This document shows positions 7,841-19,208 of a stretch of 64,000 bases of DNA, one piece after another. The notes below the pieces were generated by a model. It searched no databases and was not told where the DNA came from. It worked only from the letters and a program-made list of their open reading frames with translations. Source of the stretch: Pseudolabrys sp. FHR47 (GTDB lineage: Bacteria; Pseudomonadota; Alphaproteobacteria; Rhizobiales; Xanthobacteraceae); NCBI RefSeq assembly GCF_005153485.1, contig NZ_CP039740.1:4095001-4159000 (forward strand), written 5' to 3'. The position numbers and the translations under genes are program-made. The first letter of the stretch is position 1; each line of letters opens with the position of its first letter.

Positions 7841-8584
7841 TCAGAGCGCGGCGTGCCGCCGCAGTCGCCCGACGAGCCAGGCGCCGTAGACGCCGATCAG
7901 CGCCAATGCGAGGCCGTACCAGGTGATGGCGTACTGCCAGTGATTGTTCGGCAGCTTGACATCGATGCGGCCGGGCTTTGGCAGTCCGCCGGCGGGCACC
8001 GGCAGTTCCTGGTCGATGTAGAACGGCGCATCGACGGTCCAGCCGCGAGCGGCCGCCATCGCTTGCGGATCGCGGGTGAAAAAGACGTCGGCTTTCATGT
8101 CATCGGCCGGAGCGAACATGCCGCGGCTCTCCGGCCAGCGCATGTATCCGACGATTTCCACTGCCCCGGATGACGTTCCTTGCCGGCGCGTCGCGGCGTC
8201 CTTGCGCTCTGTTGGTACGAAGCCACGATTGACCAGGACCACCACGCCATCGGCAAGTTGCGCCGGCGCGAACACCCAGAAACCCTGGCTCGTGACATCA
8301 GGCCGGAGCGAAGAGCCTGCTGTGTAAACGAAGGCCTCGCCGGGCAGCAACGTGGCGATGAATTTCACCCGGGCATACTCGCTGTCGGCTTCGCGGAGCG
8401 AGGGCCAGGCTGTACGCGACGGCAAAGGCTGCGGCGCCTGGTCGATACGCGCGTCCAAGGTCGCGATGAGATTCTCTTTCCATGTCATGCGCTGCAGTTG
8501 CCAGGTACCCAGCGACAGCAGGACGGCCAGGCCGATGGCCGCCGCGACGCTCGCCGTGACAATGCTGCGCATTCTACCGATCAC
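7841..8584 (-). CDS. surf1: SURF1 family cytochrome oxidase assembly protein
   Basis: A 247-residue SURF1 protein needed for heme a insertion into cytochrome oxidase subunit I. One transmembrane segment is at the N-terminus (IVTASVAAAIGLAVLLSLG) and one at the C-terminus (WYGLALALIGVYGAWLVG), with a periplasmic domain between. The GTG at 8584 overlaps the DUF983 stop (GTGA), implying translational coupling; ATG 8572 is an alternative four codons in. It is the last gene of the aa3 oxidase operon and converges with the catabolic island 39 bp away. Confidence 0.9.
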   Translation of the reverse strand: MIGRMRSIVTASVAAAIGLAVLLSLGTWQLQRMTWKENLIATLDARIDQAPQPLPSRTAWPSLREADSEYARVKFIATLLPGEAFVYTAGSSLRPDVTSQGFWVFAPAQLADGVVVLVNRGFVPTERKDAATRRQGTSSGAVEIVGYMRWPESRGMFAPADDMKADVFFTRDPQAMAAARGWTVDAPFYIDQELPVPAGGLPKPGRIDVKLPNNHWQYAITWYGLALALIGVYGAWLVGRLRRHAAL

Positions 8585-8976
8585 TGGTCGCCCGTTGCCG
8601 CATCGCCTTTAGGCGTGAGCTGGCCGGGCGCCGCCTTGTGGTGGAACTGCAGCGCGATGAGGACACCCTTGATCATGCGCAGCGGCAGCAGCGTCAGCAG
8701 CAGGATCAGCGGCAGCCACAAGGCGGCATGCACCCAATAAGGCGGCTGATAGACGACTTCCGTGATCAGCGCCGCCATGACGACAAGGGCGCCGCCGATG
8801 AGGATGACGAATACGGCCGGGCCGTCGCCGGCATCGGCGAAGCCGTAGTCGAGCCCGCATTTATCGCAAGCCGGACGCAGCGTTAGAAAACCGTCGAACA
8901 TCTTGCCCTCGCCGCAGCGCGGACAATGTCCCAGCAGGCCCCGGCCGATTGGTGTCGTCACGGAATGATCGCTCAT
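8581..8976 (-). CDS. DUF983 membrane protein with N-terminal zinc ribbon
   Basis: A 131-residue protein with two CxxC knuckles (C18/C21 in CPRCG and C37/C40 in CDKCG) and two transmembrane segments (about 55-75 and 80-105). ATG 8976 has a GGAGGTAC ribosome site. Its role in oxidase biogenesis is not established, but the gene is a constant member of alphaproteobacterial cox operons between coxC and surf1, as here. Confidence 0.88.
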   Translation of the reverse strand: MSDHSVTTPIGRGLLGHCPRCGEGKMFDGFLTLRPACDKCGLDYGFADAGDGPAVFVILIGGALVVMAALITEVVYQPPYWVHAALWLPLILLLTLLPLRMIKGVLIALQFHHKAAPGQLTPKGDAATGDQ

Positions 8977-9043
8977 TTCAGTACCTCCAAAGCAAAAGGG
9001 CGGCGTCGCCGCCGCCCTTCGCTGAACTCGATCGCGCGCGGCG

Positions 9044-9895
9044 TCAGTGGCCCGCAGCGGCGTTGCCGCCGTGGCCCCAGACATAGATCGCGGCGAACAG
9101 GAACAGCCAGACCACGTCGACGAAGTGCCAGTACCAGGCAGCGAACTCGAAGCCGAGATGCTGCTTCGGCGTGAAGTGGCCCGCCAGCGCCCGGAACAGG
9201 CAGACGATCAGGAAGATCGTGCCGATAATGACATGCGCGCCATGGAAGCCGGTCGCCATGAAGAAGGCGGCGCCGTACATGTTGCCGCTAAAGGCGAAAG
9301 CGGCGTGCGAATACTCATAGGCCTGCACGCAGGTAAAGATCAGGCCGAGGCCGATGGTGAGGATCAGGCCCCACTTCAGGCCCTGACGATCGTTTTCCAG
9401 AAGCGCGTGATGCGCCCAGGTCACCGTGGTGCCCGAGGTCAGCAGGATCAGCGTATTCAGCAGCGGCAGGTGCCACGGATCGAAAGTCTCGATGCCCTTC
9501 GGCGGCCAGACGCCGCCAGTGAAGGCCATGCGGGCGACGTCCTGTGCATCGCCGGGGAACAGCGCGGTGTTGAAGTAAGCCCAGAACCAGGCAACGAAGA
9601 ACATTACCTCGGAGGCGATGAACAGGATCATGCCGTAGCGGTGCGAGATCTGCACCACGCGGGTATGGTCGCCCCTGTGCTGCGCTTCGTTGATCACGTC
9701 ACGCCACCAGGCGATGAATACGTAGAGGACGCCGAGCATGCCGGCACCGAACACCAGCGGCGCCGCCGCGTAGAGGTGGTGCATCCAGCTGATGGCGCCG
9801 AAGGCCATGACGAAGGCCGCCAGCGAGCCGACGGCCGGCCACGGCGACGGATCGACCAGATGGTAGTCGTGTTGCTTGGTATGTGCCTCGGCCAT
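9044..9895 (-). CDS. ctaE: Cytochrome c oxidase subunit III
   Basis: A 283-residue inner-membrane subunit of the aa3-type terminal oxidase. The seven-helix subunit III pattern is clear, with family segments such as [30 protein letters not shown] and the C-terminal [17 protein letters not shown]. It does not carry the redox centres but stabilises the complex and supports proton uptake. It lies downstream of ctaG, 65 bp away, with DUF983 following. Start at ATG 9895. Confidence 0.97.
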   Translation of the reverse strand: MAEAHTKQHDYHLVDPSPWPAVGSLAAFVMAFGAISWMHHLYAAAPLVFGAGMLGVLYVFIAWWRDVINEAQHRGDHTRVVQISHRYGMILFIASEVMFFVAWFWAYFNTALFPGDAQDVARMAFTGGVWPPKGIETFDPWHLPLLNTLILLTSGTTVTWAHHALLENDRQGLKWGLILTIGLGLIFTCVQAYEYSHAAFAFSGNMYGAAFFMATGFHGAHVIIGTIFLIVCLFRALAGHFTPKQHLGFEFAAWYWHFVDVVWLFLFAAIYVWGHGGNAAAGH

Positions 9896-9960
9896 TGTCG
9901 TCTCCGTTCAAATCGCGTCGGTTTGCAACGGGCGCTCAAGCGCCCCCCAGATGTGTGCCT

Positions 9961-10575
9961 TCAAAGTCGTTTCTTTTCCTTCGTCTCGGTGTTGGCGACC
10001 GGCTTCGGCGGCGCTTCCAGCGGGAAGAAGGTATAGGACAATGTGATGGTGTTCAGGGATTCCTGATCGCTGTCCTTTGCGATCGCGGGATCGACATAGA
10101 ACACCACCGCCATCTCACGTGTTTCGCCGGGCTTCATGGTCTGCTCGGTGAAACAGAAGCAATTGATCTTGTGGAAGTAGAGGCCAACCTGCGGCGGCGT
10201 GACGTTGTAGCCCGCCTGCGCGGTGATCTCGCGCGCCGCCATGTTGATGACTTTGTAGTAGACCGTCTTCACCTCGCCGATGCGGGCGGTGATCGTGTTC
10301 TGCTCCGGCACGAAACGCCAAGGCAGACCCGGCGCCACATTTGAATCGAAACGGATGGTCAACTCGCGGTCGAGCACTTCGCCGGGCGCGACCACGGACA
10401 CTTGTGTCGTCCCGCCGAAGCCGGTGGTACGGCAGAACCAGTCATAGAGCGGCACGGCGGCAAAGGCCATCCCGACCATGCCGGCCGCGACAGCGCCGCA
10501 GATCGCGGCGACGAGCGTGTCGCGTCTGACCTTGCGCGCAGGAACCGGATGAGCGTTGGGCGAGGACTGCGTCAT
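9961..10575 (-). CDS. ctaG: Cytochrome c oxidase assembly protein CtaG (Cox11)
   Basis: A 204-residue Cox11-type copper chaperone that delivers Cu to the CuB site of subunit I. It has one N-terminal transmembrane anchor (AAICGAVAAGMVGMAFAAVPLY) and the signature copper-binding CFCF in NCFCFTEQ. The start codon overlaps the stop of the preceding small membrane protein (ATGA at 10575-10572). It lies in standard position in the oxidase operon. Confidence 0.96.
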   Translation of the reverse strand: MTQSSPNAHPVPARKVRRDTLVAAICGAVAAGMVGMAFAAVPLYDWFCRTTGFGGTTQVSVVAPGEVLDRELTIRFDSNVAPGLPWRFVPEQNTITARIGEVKTVYYKVINMAAREITAQAGYNVTPPQVGLYFHKINCFCFTEQTMKPGETREMAVVFYVDPAIAKDSDQESLNTITLSYTFFPLEAPPKPVANTETKEKKRL

Positions 10576-10736
10576 AGCGGGCGCACCAAAACGGCCGGAC
10601 CCTTCACCAGGGTCATGACGTAGAACAGCACGACAAGCACGAGCAGTGCCACTGCGATCGCGATCGAACGCGAGCGCCGGGCGCGCTGTTGCGCCTCGGT
10701 GAGCACGATGCCCTCGGTTTTCTGCTTGTCATCCAT
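10572..10736 (-). CDS. Small single-pass membrane protein of the cox operon (CoxF-like)
   Basis: A 54-residue protein with a charged N-terminus and one transmembrane helix (SIAIAVALLVLVVLFYVMTLV). A short protein of this kind regularly sits between ctaB and ctaG in Rhizobiales oxidase operons, so position and shape support it. ATG 10736 is preferred over 10742 because GGAG (10743-10746) is six bases before it. Its stop overlaps the ctaG start by four bases. Molecular function is not known to me. Confidence 0.8.
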   Translation of the reverse strand: MDDKQKTEGIVLTEAQQRARRSRSIAIAVALLVLVVLFYVMTLVKGPAVLVRPL

Positions 10737-10750
10737 GGTCATCTCCGCCG

Positions 10751-11734
10751 TCACGCGGCCACCCTGGCGATCAGCCCGCCCCAGCCGCGATCGACCAGCA
10801 GCACCGCGTAAAGCAGGAACAGATAGAGGATCGAGAAGGCGAAAAGATGCCGGCAGGCCCGGTCCGCAGGCGAGACCTCGCGATAGACCTGCAACGCGAG
10901 CACGATCATGCCCGCGCCGGCGACAACCGAAACCGCACCGTAGAGAGCGCTGGCATAGCCGAGCAGCCACGGCGCACTGCCGAGCGGCGTAAGGATCAGC
11001 GTGTAGAGCAGAATCTGCAGCCGCGTATGGGCATCGCCGGCGACATTGGGCAGCATCGGCACGCCGGCGCGGCCATAGTCGCTCTTCTTGTAAATCGCCA
11101 GCGCCCAGAAGTGCGGCGGCGTCCAGAAGAAGATGATGGCGAACAGAATGATCGGCTCGAGCGACAGCGAACCGGTCACGGCAGCCCAGCCAATCATCGG
11201 TGGAAAGGCGCCAGCGGCGCCGCCGATGACGATATTCTGCGGCGTCGAGCGCTTCAGCCATATCGTATAGATGACGGCATAGAAGAAGATGGTGAAGGCG
11301 AGCAGCGCGGCGGCGGCCCAGTTCACCAGGAGGCCAAGCGTTACCACCGAGAAACCGGACAAAGTAAGCCCGAAGGCCAGCGCCTCGCCCGGCTTCACCT
11401 TGCCGGCCGGCACGGGACGACGCGCCGTCCGCGTCATTACCTTATCGATGTCGGCGTCGTACCACATATTCAGCGCGCCCGAGGCGCCCGCACCCACCGC
11501 GATGCAGAGCAGCGCGGTGAAGGCGGTGATCGGGTGCAGGCTGCCCGGAGCCACGGCGAGGCCGACCAGCGCCGTGAACACCACGAGCGACATTACCCGC
11601 GGCTTCAGCAGCGCGATGTAATCGCCAACCTCGGCGATGCTCGGCTCGTGCAAAGCCGCATCAAAGCGGCCCGACTCGACGACCTGAGCGCCGCCGGGAC
11701 GGCCGACATTCGCGCCTTCGCTGATGAGCGACAT
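10751..11734 (-). CDS. ctaB: Protoheme IX farnesyltransferase
   Basis: A 327-residue integral membrane prenyltransferase that converts heme b to heme o, the precursor of heme a. The prenyl-diphosphate/Mg motif [15 protein letters not shown] (NxxxDxxxD type) and the second conserved loop [15 protein letters not shown] are both present. About nine hydrophobic helices follow a soluble N-terminus. It sits 29 bp after coxA and just before the small CoxF-like gene. Confidence 0.96.
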   Translation of the reverse strand: MSLISEGANVGRPGGAQVVESGRFDAALHEPSIAEVGDYIALLKPRVMSLVVFTALVGLAVAPGSLHPITAFTALLCIAVGAGASGALNMWYDADIDKVMTRTARRPVPAGKVKPGEALAFGLTLSGFSVVTLGLLVNWAAAALLAFTIFFYAVIYTIWLKRSTPQNIVIGGAAGAFPPMIGWAAVTGSLSLEPIILFAIIFFWTPPHFWALAIYKKSDYGRAGVPMLPNVAGDAHTRLQILLYTLILTPLGSAPWLLGYASALYGAVSVVAGAGMIVLALQVYREVSPADRACRHLFAFSILYLFLLYAVLLVDRGWGGLIARVAA

Positions 11735-11763
11735 TGCCCGGCTACGCCCTTCTCAAACGCGCA

Positions 11764-14299
<2,536 letters not shown>

Positions 14300-14720
14300 T
14301 TTCTTATGCGCTCCTCGACGATAAACGGCCTTGGACAAGGCCCCTTTTTGCCCCCGCGCGCCGCTTGCCCGGGCGGGCAAACCAGTGCGGCCACTGACGG
14401 CATTTGCCACGGACGTGGCGGAGCTTGCGGTGCAGCGGCCCTAGGGGAAACCTCGCTTCTCAAACCACAAATCCCAGGCTGCCGCAATGTACCTCATTAG
14501 AACAATTCTGCGACAAAGCGGTAATCCTCAACGGAGCTCAATTTGCCGCATTTCCGCCAATCCGGAAGCGTTCACGGTATGCGATACCGCAACCCCGGAC
14601 ATTCCGGGACCGACCTGCCGGCATGTTCCGGCCCGACCGTCTAGAATGACCAGCGCGGGTGATTCGGCCGTGGGCGCCGCCTCCCCTGCCTCCCGCGGAC
14701 TCCCGCTAAAGGATTGAAGG
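14300..14720. other. Divergent intergenic region between the cox operon and ialB
   Basis: A 421-bp stretch without a convincing gene. It must hold the promoters of the oxidase operon (leftward) and ialB (rightward). Two near-palindromes are visible, CCGGACATTCCGG (14595-14607) and CCGGCATGTTCCGG (14618-14631), sharing a CCGG...TTCCGG frame 23 bp apart. They could be operator sites, but no regulator can be assigned. Confidence 0.5.
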
Positions 14721-15263
14721 ATGAGCGATTTCTGGCAGCGCCGATGGACGGCCGCTAACCTCGTGAGACTGGCACTGGGATGCGGCGCGGCCATCGTCGT
14801 GTTCTTGACGGGATGGTCGGGTGCCGCGCTCGCACAAGGCGCCGTGAAATCCGTTCACCGGGACTGGCAGATTCGCTGCGACACGCCGCCGGGTGCCAAG
14901 GCCGAGCAATGTGCCCTGATCCAGAGCGTCACGGCGGAGGACCGCGCCAATGTCGGCCTCACCGTTATCGTGCTCAAAACTGCCGACCAGAAGAGCAAGT
15001 TGATGCGGGTGGTTGCGCCTTTAGGCGTACTGCTGCCGAAGGGGCTGGGTCTCAAGATCGACAATGCCGACATCGGCAGCGCCGGTTTCGTGCGCTGCCT
15101 GCCGAACGGCTGTATCGCCGAGGTTGTCATGGACGACGAATTGCTCAAGAAATTGCGTGGCGGCAAGACGGCGCTGTTCATCATCTACCAGACCCCCGAA
15201 GAGGGCATCGGATTCCCGATGTCGCTGGCCGGCTTCGGCGAAGGCTACGATAAGCTGCCGTAG
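14721..15263 (+). CDS. Invasion-associated locus B (IalB) family protein
   Basis: A 180-residue exported protein. The N-terminal signal/anchor spans about residues 12-37, followed by an IalB domain with HRDWQIRCDTPPG, ECALIQ-like cysteine context (AEQCALIQS) and CLPNGCIAEV. IalB proteins are common outer-envelope proteins of Rhizobiales; the name derives from Bartonella, where the protein promotes erythrocyte invasion, and does not imply virulence here. AAGGA lies just before ATG 14721. It diverges from the cox operon. Confidence 0.85.
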   Translation: MSDFWQRRWTAANLVRLALGCGAAIVVFLTGWSGAALAQGAVKSVHRDWQIRCDTPPGAKAEQCALIQSVTAEDRANVGLTVIVLKTADQKSKLMRVVAPLGVLLPKGLGLKIDNADIGSAGFVRCLPNGCIAEVVMDDELLKKLRGGKTALFIIYQTPEEGIGFPMSLAGFGEGYDKLP

Positions 15264-15355
15264 CGCCCCCTCGAACGGGGCAGTGGCCTCGCCTTCTCGT
15301 TTCAATCGGCGATAATGTCCGCGCGCGCCCCGCGTGGCATTCCGGATTTCGGCCC

Positions 15356-15910
15356 ATGGCAAAAGACCTCCTCATCCTCACCACCGGCGGGACCTTCGAC
15401 AAGCGCTATCCCGAGGGGCAGTGGGTGACGGAATTCACCTTCCCGCCCGGCCAGCAATCCGCCGTCACCGAAATCCTCAAGCGCGCGCGGATGGACCCGG
15501 ATGCCTTCGCCTGCGAATGGCTGTTCGCCGAGGATTCGACCAAAATCACCGACGCCCAGCGTGATATCATCGCCGACCGCTGCGCCAGCGCGACGCAGCG
15601 GCGGATTGTCGTCACCCACGGCACCGACACCATGACCCGGCGCATCGACCCGGCGACCGGGAAAGTCGCGAACACGCCGAACACCGCGACGACCATCGCC
15701 GCCCGCGCCCTCGACAAAACCATCGTGCTCACCGGCGCGGCGCAGCCGGCGGTGCTGCGCGACAGCGACACCGACTTCAATCTGGGGCTGGCCATCGGCG
15801 CGGCGCTCACCGCGCCGCCGGGCGTCTATGTGGCGATGAACGGGCTGGTCGCGCCGTGGGACACTATCGTCAAGACGGTCGACGGCAGCTTCCGCAAGAT
15901 CGAAGCGTGA
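15356..15910 (+). CDS. Half-length asparaginase-like protein (N-terminal domain only)
   Basis: A 184-residue protein matching only the N-terminal domain of type I/II L-asparaginases. The first catalytic threonine is in LTTGGTFDK (about residues 8-16) and the second Thr-Asp pair in HGTDTM (about 89-94). The C-terminal domain, which completes the active site by dimer contacts in classical asparaginases of about 330 residues, is absent, and the downstream frame goes straight into the next gene. Short stand-alone versions exist in Alphaproteobacteria, so this may be a natural form rather than a truncation. Activity is uncertain. Confidence 0.8.
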   Translation: MAKDLLILTTGGTFDKRYPEGQWVTEFTFPPGQQSAVTEILKRARMDPDAFACEWLFAEDSTKITDAQRDIIADRCASATQRRIVVTHGTDTMTRRIDPATGKVANTPNTATTIAARALDKTIVLTGAAQPAVLRDSDTDFNLGLAIGAALTAPPGVYVAMNGLVAPWDTIVKTVDGSFRKIEA

Positions 15911-15921
15911 CGCGGCCCACC

Positions 15922-16899
15922 ATGGCTTATTTCAGCATCGACGAACTCGAGGCCGCCAGCCGCCTCGTCTACCGGCAGATGAGGCCGACACCCCAATATG
16001 CCTGGCCGTTGCTCGCCGAGCGCACCGGCGCCACGGTATGGGTCAAGCACGAGAACCACACGCCCACCGGCGCCTTCAAGGTGCGCGGCGGCATCACCTT
16101 CATCGACTGGCTGAAGCGCACGCATCCGAAGACACCGGGCATCGTCACGGCGACGCGCGGCAATCACGGGCAAAGCCAGGCCCGCGCTGCGACCGCCGCC
16201 GGGCTGAAGGCGAAGATCCTGGTGCCGTTCGGCAACTCGGTGGAGAAGAACGCCGCGATGCGCGCCTTCGGCGCGGAGCTGATCGAATTCGGCAGCGACT
16301 TCGACGAGGCCAAGGTCGAGGCGATGCGGCTGGCGGAGGTCGAGGGGCTTTATCCGGTGCCGCCGTTTCATCGCGAACTGGCGCGCGGTGTCGCGACTTA
16401 TGCATTGGAGTTCTTCAGCGAAGCGCGCGACCTCGACACCGTCTATGTGCCGATCGGCTGCGGCTCCGGAATCTGCGGTGTCATCGCCGTGCGTGACGCC
16501 CTCGGCCTGAAGACCGAAGTGGTCGGCGTCGTCTCGACCGAGGCGCAATGCGCCAAGCTGTCTTTCGAGGCCGGCAAGCTCATTGAGACCAATTCGGCCA
16601 ACACGATCGCCGACGGCATGGCGGTGCGCGTGCCGGTGCAGGAAGCTTTCGACATCTATTCCAAAGGCGCGAGCCGCATTGTCGCCGTGTCCGACGACGA
16701 TGTCGCCGAAGCGATGCGCATTCTCTATCGCGATACGCATAACCTCGCCGAAGGCGCCGGCGCGGCCGCGCTCGCGGCCCTGCTCAGCGAAAAAGACAAA
16801 ATGCGCGGCAAACGAGTCGGCATCGTTCTGTCCGGCGGCAATGTCGACCTGCCGCTCTATTCACGAATTCTGACCGGCAACGCTAACAAGCCAGCATAA
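15922..16899 (+). CDS. PLP-dependent serine/threonine dehydratase family protein
   Basis: A 325-residue fold-type II PLP enzyme. The PLP lysine lies in HTPTGAFKVRGG (about residue 48), the phosphate-binding loop reads GCGSGICG instead of the usual GGGGL, and SGGNVDLPLYSRIL closes the protein. The regulatory ACT domain of biosynthetic threonine deaminase is missing, pointing to a catabolic dehydratase (serine, threonine or hydroxyaspartate). A GTG at 15907 overlaps the upstream stop as GTGA and would add five residues; either start couples it to the asparaginase-like gene. Confidence 0.85.
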   Translation: MAYFSIDELEAASRLVYRQMRPTPQYAWPLLAERTGATVWVKHENHTPTGAFKVRGGITFIDWLKRTHPKTPGIVTATRGNHGQSQARAATAAGLKAKILVPFGNSVEKNAAMRAFGAELIEFGSDFDEAKVEAMRLAEVEGLYPVPPFHRELARGVATYALEFFSEARDLDTVYVPIGCGSGICGVIAVRDALGLKTEVVGVVSTEAQCAKLSFEAGKLIETNSANTIADGMAVRVPVQEAFDIYSKGASRIVAVSDDDVAEAMRILYRDTHNLAEGAGAAALAALLSEKDKMRGKRVGIVLSGGNVDLPLYSRILTGNANKPA

Positions 16900-16918
16900 C
16901 GACGTTGGGGATTCGACC

Positions 16919-17626
16919 ATGAGTGCCTGGGATCACCCGCTCATCCGAAAGGGCATGCCGCCGCAGCTTGCCAAACGTCGTGCGCGGATCGCCGCCGGCG
17001 AAAAGCCGCTCGGCTGGAAGGTCGGGCTCGGCGCGCCGGCGATGATGGAAAAGCTCGGGCTGCAAGCGCCGATCGTCGGCTATCTGATGCGGAACGCGCT
17101 CATCGCCCCCGGCGGCACGCTGTCAATCAAGGGTTATGTGCGGCCGGTGGCCGAAGCAGAGATCGCCGTTCGCATGGCAGCGACGCCGAAACCCGGCGCC
17201 TCCGCCGACGAAGTGCGCGCTGCGATCAAGGAGATCATGCCGGCCATCGAGATCGCGGACATGGATGTCCTGCCGACGCCGGATAATCTCGACGTCATTC
17301 TCGAAGGCGACGTGTTCCAGCGTCACGTCGTCGTCGGCGACACGGCGCGGGCCGGCGGCTCGATCGAGGGCCTCACCTCGAAGGTGACGCGACGCGGCGC
17401 GCTCATCAATACGACGACCGATCCCGAAGTACTGACCGGCAAGGTGGTCGACATCGTCGCGCATGTCGCGGCGACGCTCGCGGCCTTTGGCGAAACGCTC
17501 CTGCCGGGCGACGTCATCATCACTGGCTCGATCACGCCGCCGCAGATGCTCGAGAACGACGATATGGACTTCGGCCACACGCTCGATCCGATCGGCGCGG
17601 TGAGCATCGCGTTCCGCCACGATTGA
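16919..17626 (+). CDS. 2-oxopent-4-enoate hydratase-like protein (fumarylacetoacetase fold)
   Basis: A 235-residue MhpD/4-oxalocrotonate-decarboxylase-like protein. Family features include GWKVGLGAPAMMEKLG near the N-terminus, the AEAEIAVRM metal-binding strand (about 77-85), and the GDVIITGSITPP turn near residue 200. Such enzymes hydrate 2-hydroxypentadienoates or decarboxylate oxalocrotonate in meta-cleavage pathways. No aldolase or dehydrogenase partner is present, so the pathway is open. It starts 19 bp after the PLP enzyme. Confidence 0.85.
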   Translation: MSAWDHPLIRKGMPPQLAKRRARIAAGEKPLGWKVGLGAPAMMEKLGLQAPIVGYLMRNALIAPGGTLSIKGYVRPVAEAEIAVRMAATPKPGASADEVRAAIKEIMPAIEIADMDVLPTPDNLDVILEGDVFQRHVVVGDTARAGGSIEGLTSKVTRRGALINTTTDPEVLTGKVVDIVAHVAATLAAFGETLLPGDVIITGSITPPQMLENDDMDFGHTLDPIGAVSIAFRHD

Positions 17627-17686
17627 TTTCCGTCAAAGCCACTCCGGCGGAGGCGACTATCGTCGTCGTAACCGGAGGATTGGTCG

Positions 17687-18046
17687 ATGAAACAGTGGTC
17701 TTCCCACACCGACGAGATCAAGGCGCTGATGCGCGCCTTGCGCGGCGATACGCCGAACGTGATGAAGGCGTTCTCGGGTCTCGCGCAGGCCGCTCTGGCG
17801 CCGCAGGCGCTCGACGCCAAGGCCAAGGAACTGATCGCGCTCGGCATCTCGGTGGCGATCCGCTGCGACGACTGCATCGGCTTCCACGTCAAGGCGGCGC
17901 TCGACCACGGCGCCACCCGCGAGGAAGTCGTCGAAACGCTCGGCATGGCGATCTACATGGGCGCCGGGCCGTCGGTGATGTACGCCACCCACGCGCTCGA
18001 GGCTTACGAGCAGTTCAAGCCGGAAGCCGGCAGCACCGCCGCCTGA
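17687..18046 (+). CDS. Carboxymuconolactone decarboxylase / AhpD-like protein
   Basis: A 119-residue all-helical CMD-domain protein. The AhpD-type motif CDDCIGFHVKAAL (CxxC plus histidine, about residues 64-76) indicates a peroxidatic or thiol-reactive site rather than a lactone decarboxylase. The GAxxEEVxET pattern follows. GGAGGATTGGTCG precedes ATG 17687. It is last of the four genes from 15356. A role in oxidative-stress protection or as a small accessory enzyme is possible. Confidence 0.85.
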   Translation: MKQWSSHTDEIKALMRALRGDTPNVMKAFSGLAQAALAPQALDAKAKELIALGISVAIRCDDCIGFHVKAALDHGATREEVVETLGMAIYMGAGPSVMYATHALEAYEQFKPEAGSTAA

Positions 18047-18066
18047 CGACATCGCCGGCGATGGTT

Positions 18067-18104
18067 AGAAAAACGGCCCGGCAGCGGAATGCGCTGCCGG
18101 GCCG
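18067..18104 (-). terminator. Rho-independent terminator after the TRAP receptor gene
   Basis: A perfect 13-bp inverted repeat, CGGCCCGGCAGCG (18074-18086) and CGCTGCCGGGCCG (18092-18104) with a 5-nt loop, is followed on the minus strand by TTTTTCTAACC. It ends transcription of the gene stopping at 18120. On the plus strand no T-run follows, so it is less convincing for the gene ending at 18046. Confidence 0.85.
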
Positions 18105-18119
18105 CGTCTCATTCACGCA

Positions 18120-19208
18120 TCAGCTGCGCGCGCGCATCCTGATCTGGAAGCTGTCGAAGCCGAGTTCCGCGACCTGCAGCCAGGCGTAGGAGGCCGACCG
18201 GAACGGCACCAGGCTCTCATACATCTTCTTGAAGTGCGGATTGGTCTTCGACAGTTCGTCGTAGATCCCGTTGGCTGCCTTGTAGCAGTCCTCGAGAACC
18301 GGCTGCGGGAATGCGCGGAGCTGCGCGCCCGCCGCGATGAGCCGCAACAGCGCCGGCGGATTGACGGCATCGTACTTCGACAAAGTCCAGTTCCATGCAT
18401 CGAAGGACGCGGTTTGGATTGCTGCCTGATACGACTTCGGCAGTTCGTTCCACTTCGCCAGGTTCATGATGTTGTGGGCCTGGCCGCAGCCTTCCCACCA
18501 GCCCGGATAGTAGTAGTACTTCGCGACCTTCACGAAGCCGAGCTTCTCGTCGTCATAGGGTCCAACCCATTCGGCGGCATCGATCGTGCCCTTCTCCAGC
18601 GCGGGATAGATGTCGCCGGCTGCGATCTGCTGCGGCACGGTGCCGAGCTTGGACAAAATCATGCCGGCGAAACCACCGACCCGGAATTTCAACCCTTTGA
18701 GATCGTCTGTCGTGTTGATCTCCTTGCGGAACCAACCGCCCATTTGTGCGCCGGTATTGGCAGCCGTGAAACCGATGCAGTTGAATTCCTTCAACAGGTC
18801 GTTGAGCAATTCTTCGCCGCCGCCGTGACGCACCCACGAGATCATCATGCGCGGATTGAGACCGAAGGGCAGCGCCGTGCCGAAAGTGAAGGCCGGATTC
18901 TTGCCGAAATAGTAATACATCGCCGTGTTGCCCATCTCGACCGTGCCGTTTTGTACGGCGTCGAGCACTTGCAGGCCCGGCACGATTTCGCCGGCGGCGA
19001 ATGGCTGAATCTGGAATTTCTGGTCGGTGATTTCCGCAACACGCTTGGTGAAGTACTCACAGCCACCGTAGAGCGTATCGAGCGACTTCGGCCAGCTGGC
19101 CGTAAGCCGCCATTTGACGGTCGGTGACGATTGAGCAATCGCAGGCGCGGCAACGGCAGAGCCGGCAAGTCCGACACCGGCGGCTTTCAGGAATTGACGA
19201 CGTTTCAT
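18120..19208 (-). CDS. TRAP transporter substrate-binding protein (Tat-exported, DctP family)
   Basis: A 362-residue receptor with a twin-arginine signal (MKRRQFLKAAGVGLAG...AIA). Family hallmarks include KWRLTASWPKSLDTLYGG, the conserved arginine segment GLKFRVGGFAG, and the EWVGPYDDEKLGF loop typical of mannitol/chloroaromatic-type and 2-oxo-acid TRAP receptors. No DctQ or DctM genes lie nearby, so it is an orphan that must borrow membrane subunits encoded elsewhere. It has its own strong terminator. Confidence 0.9.
   Translation of the reverse strand: MKRRQFLKAAGVGLAGSAVAAPAIAQSSPTVKWRLTASWPKSLDTLYGGCEYFTKRVAEITDQKFQIQPFAAGEIVPGLQVLDAVQNGTVEMGNTAMYYYFGKNPAFTFGTALPFGLNPRMMISWVRHGGGEELLNDLLKEFNCIGFTAANTGAQMGGWFRKEINTTDDLKGLKFRVGGFAGMILSKLGTVPQQIAAGDIYPALEKGTIDAAEWVGPYDDEKLGFVKVAKYYYYPGWWEGCGQAHNIMNLAKWNELPKSYQAAIQTASFDAWNWTLSKYDAVNPPALLRLIAAGAQLRAFPQPVLEDCYKAANGIYDELSKTNPHFKKMYESLVPFRSASYAWLQVAELGFDSFQIRMRARS

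Noticed and set aside
7817..7860. GGCGGCACG/CGTGCCGCC pair considered as a terminator between the amidohydrolase and surf1 genes
   Set aside because: The loop is 26 nt and contains the surf1 stop, and no T-run follows; too weak to call.
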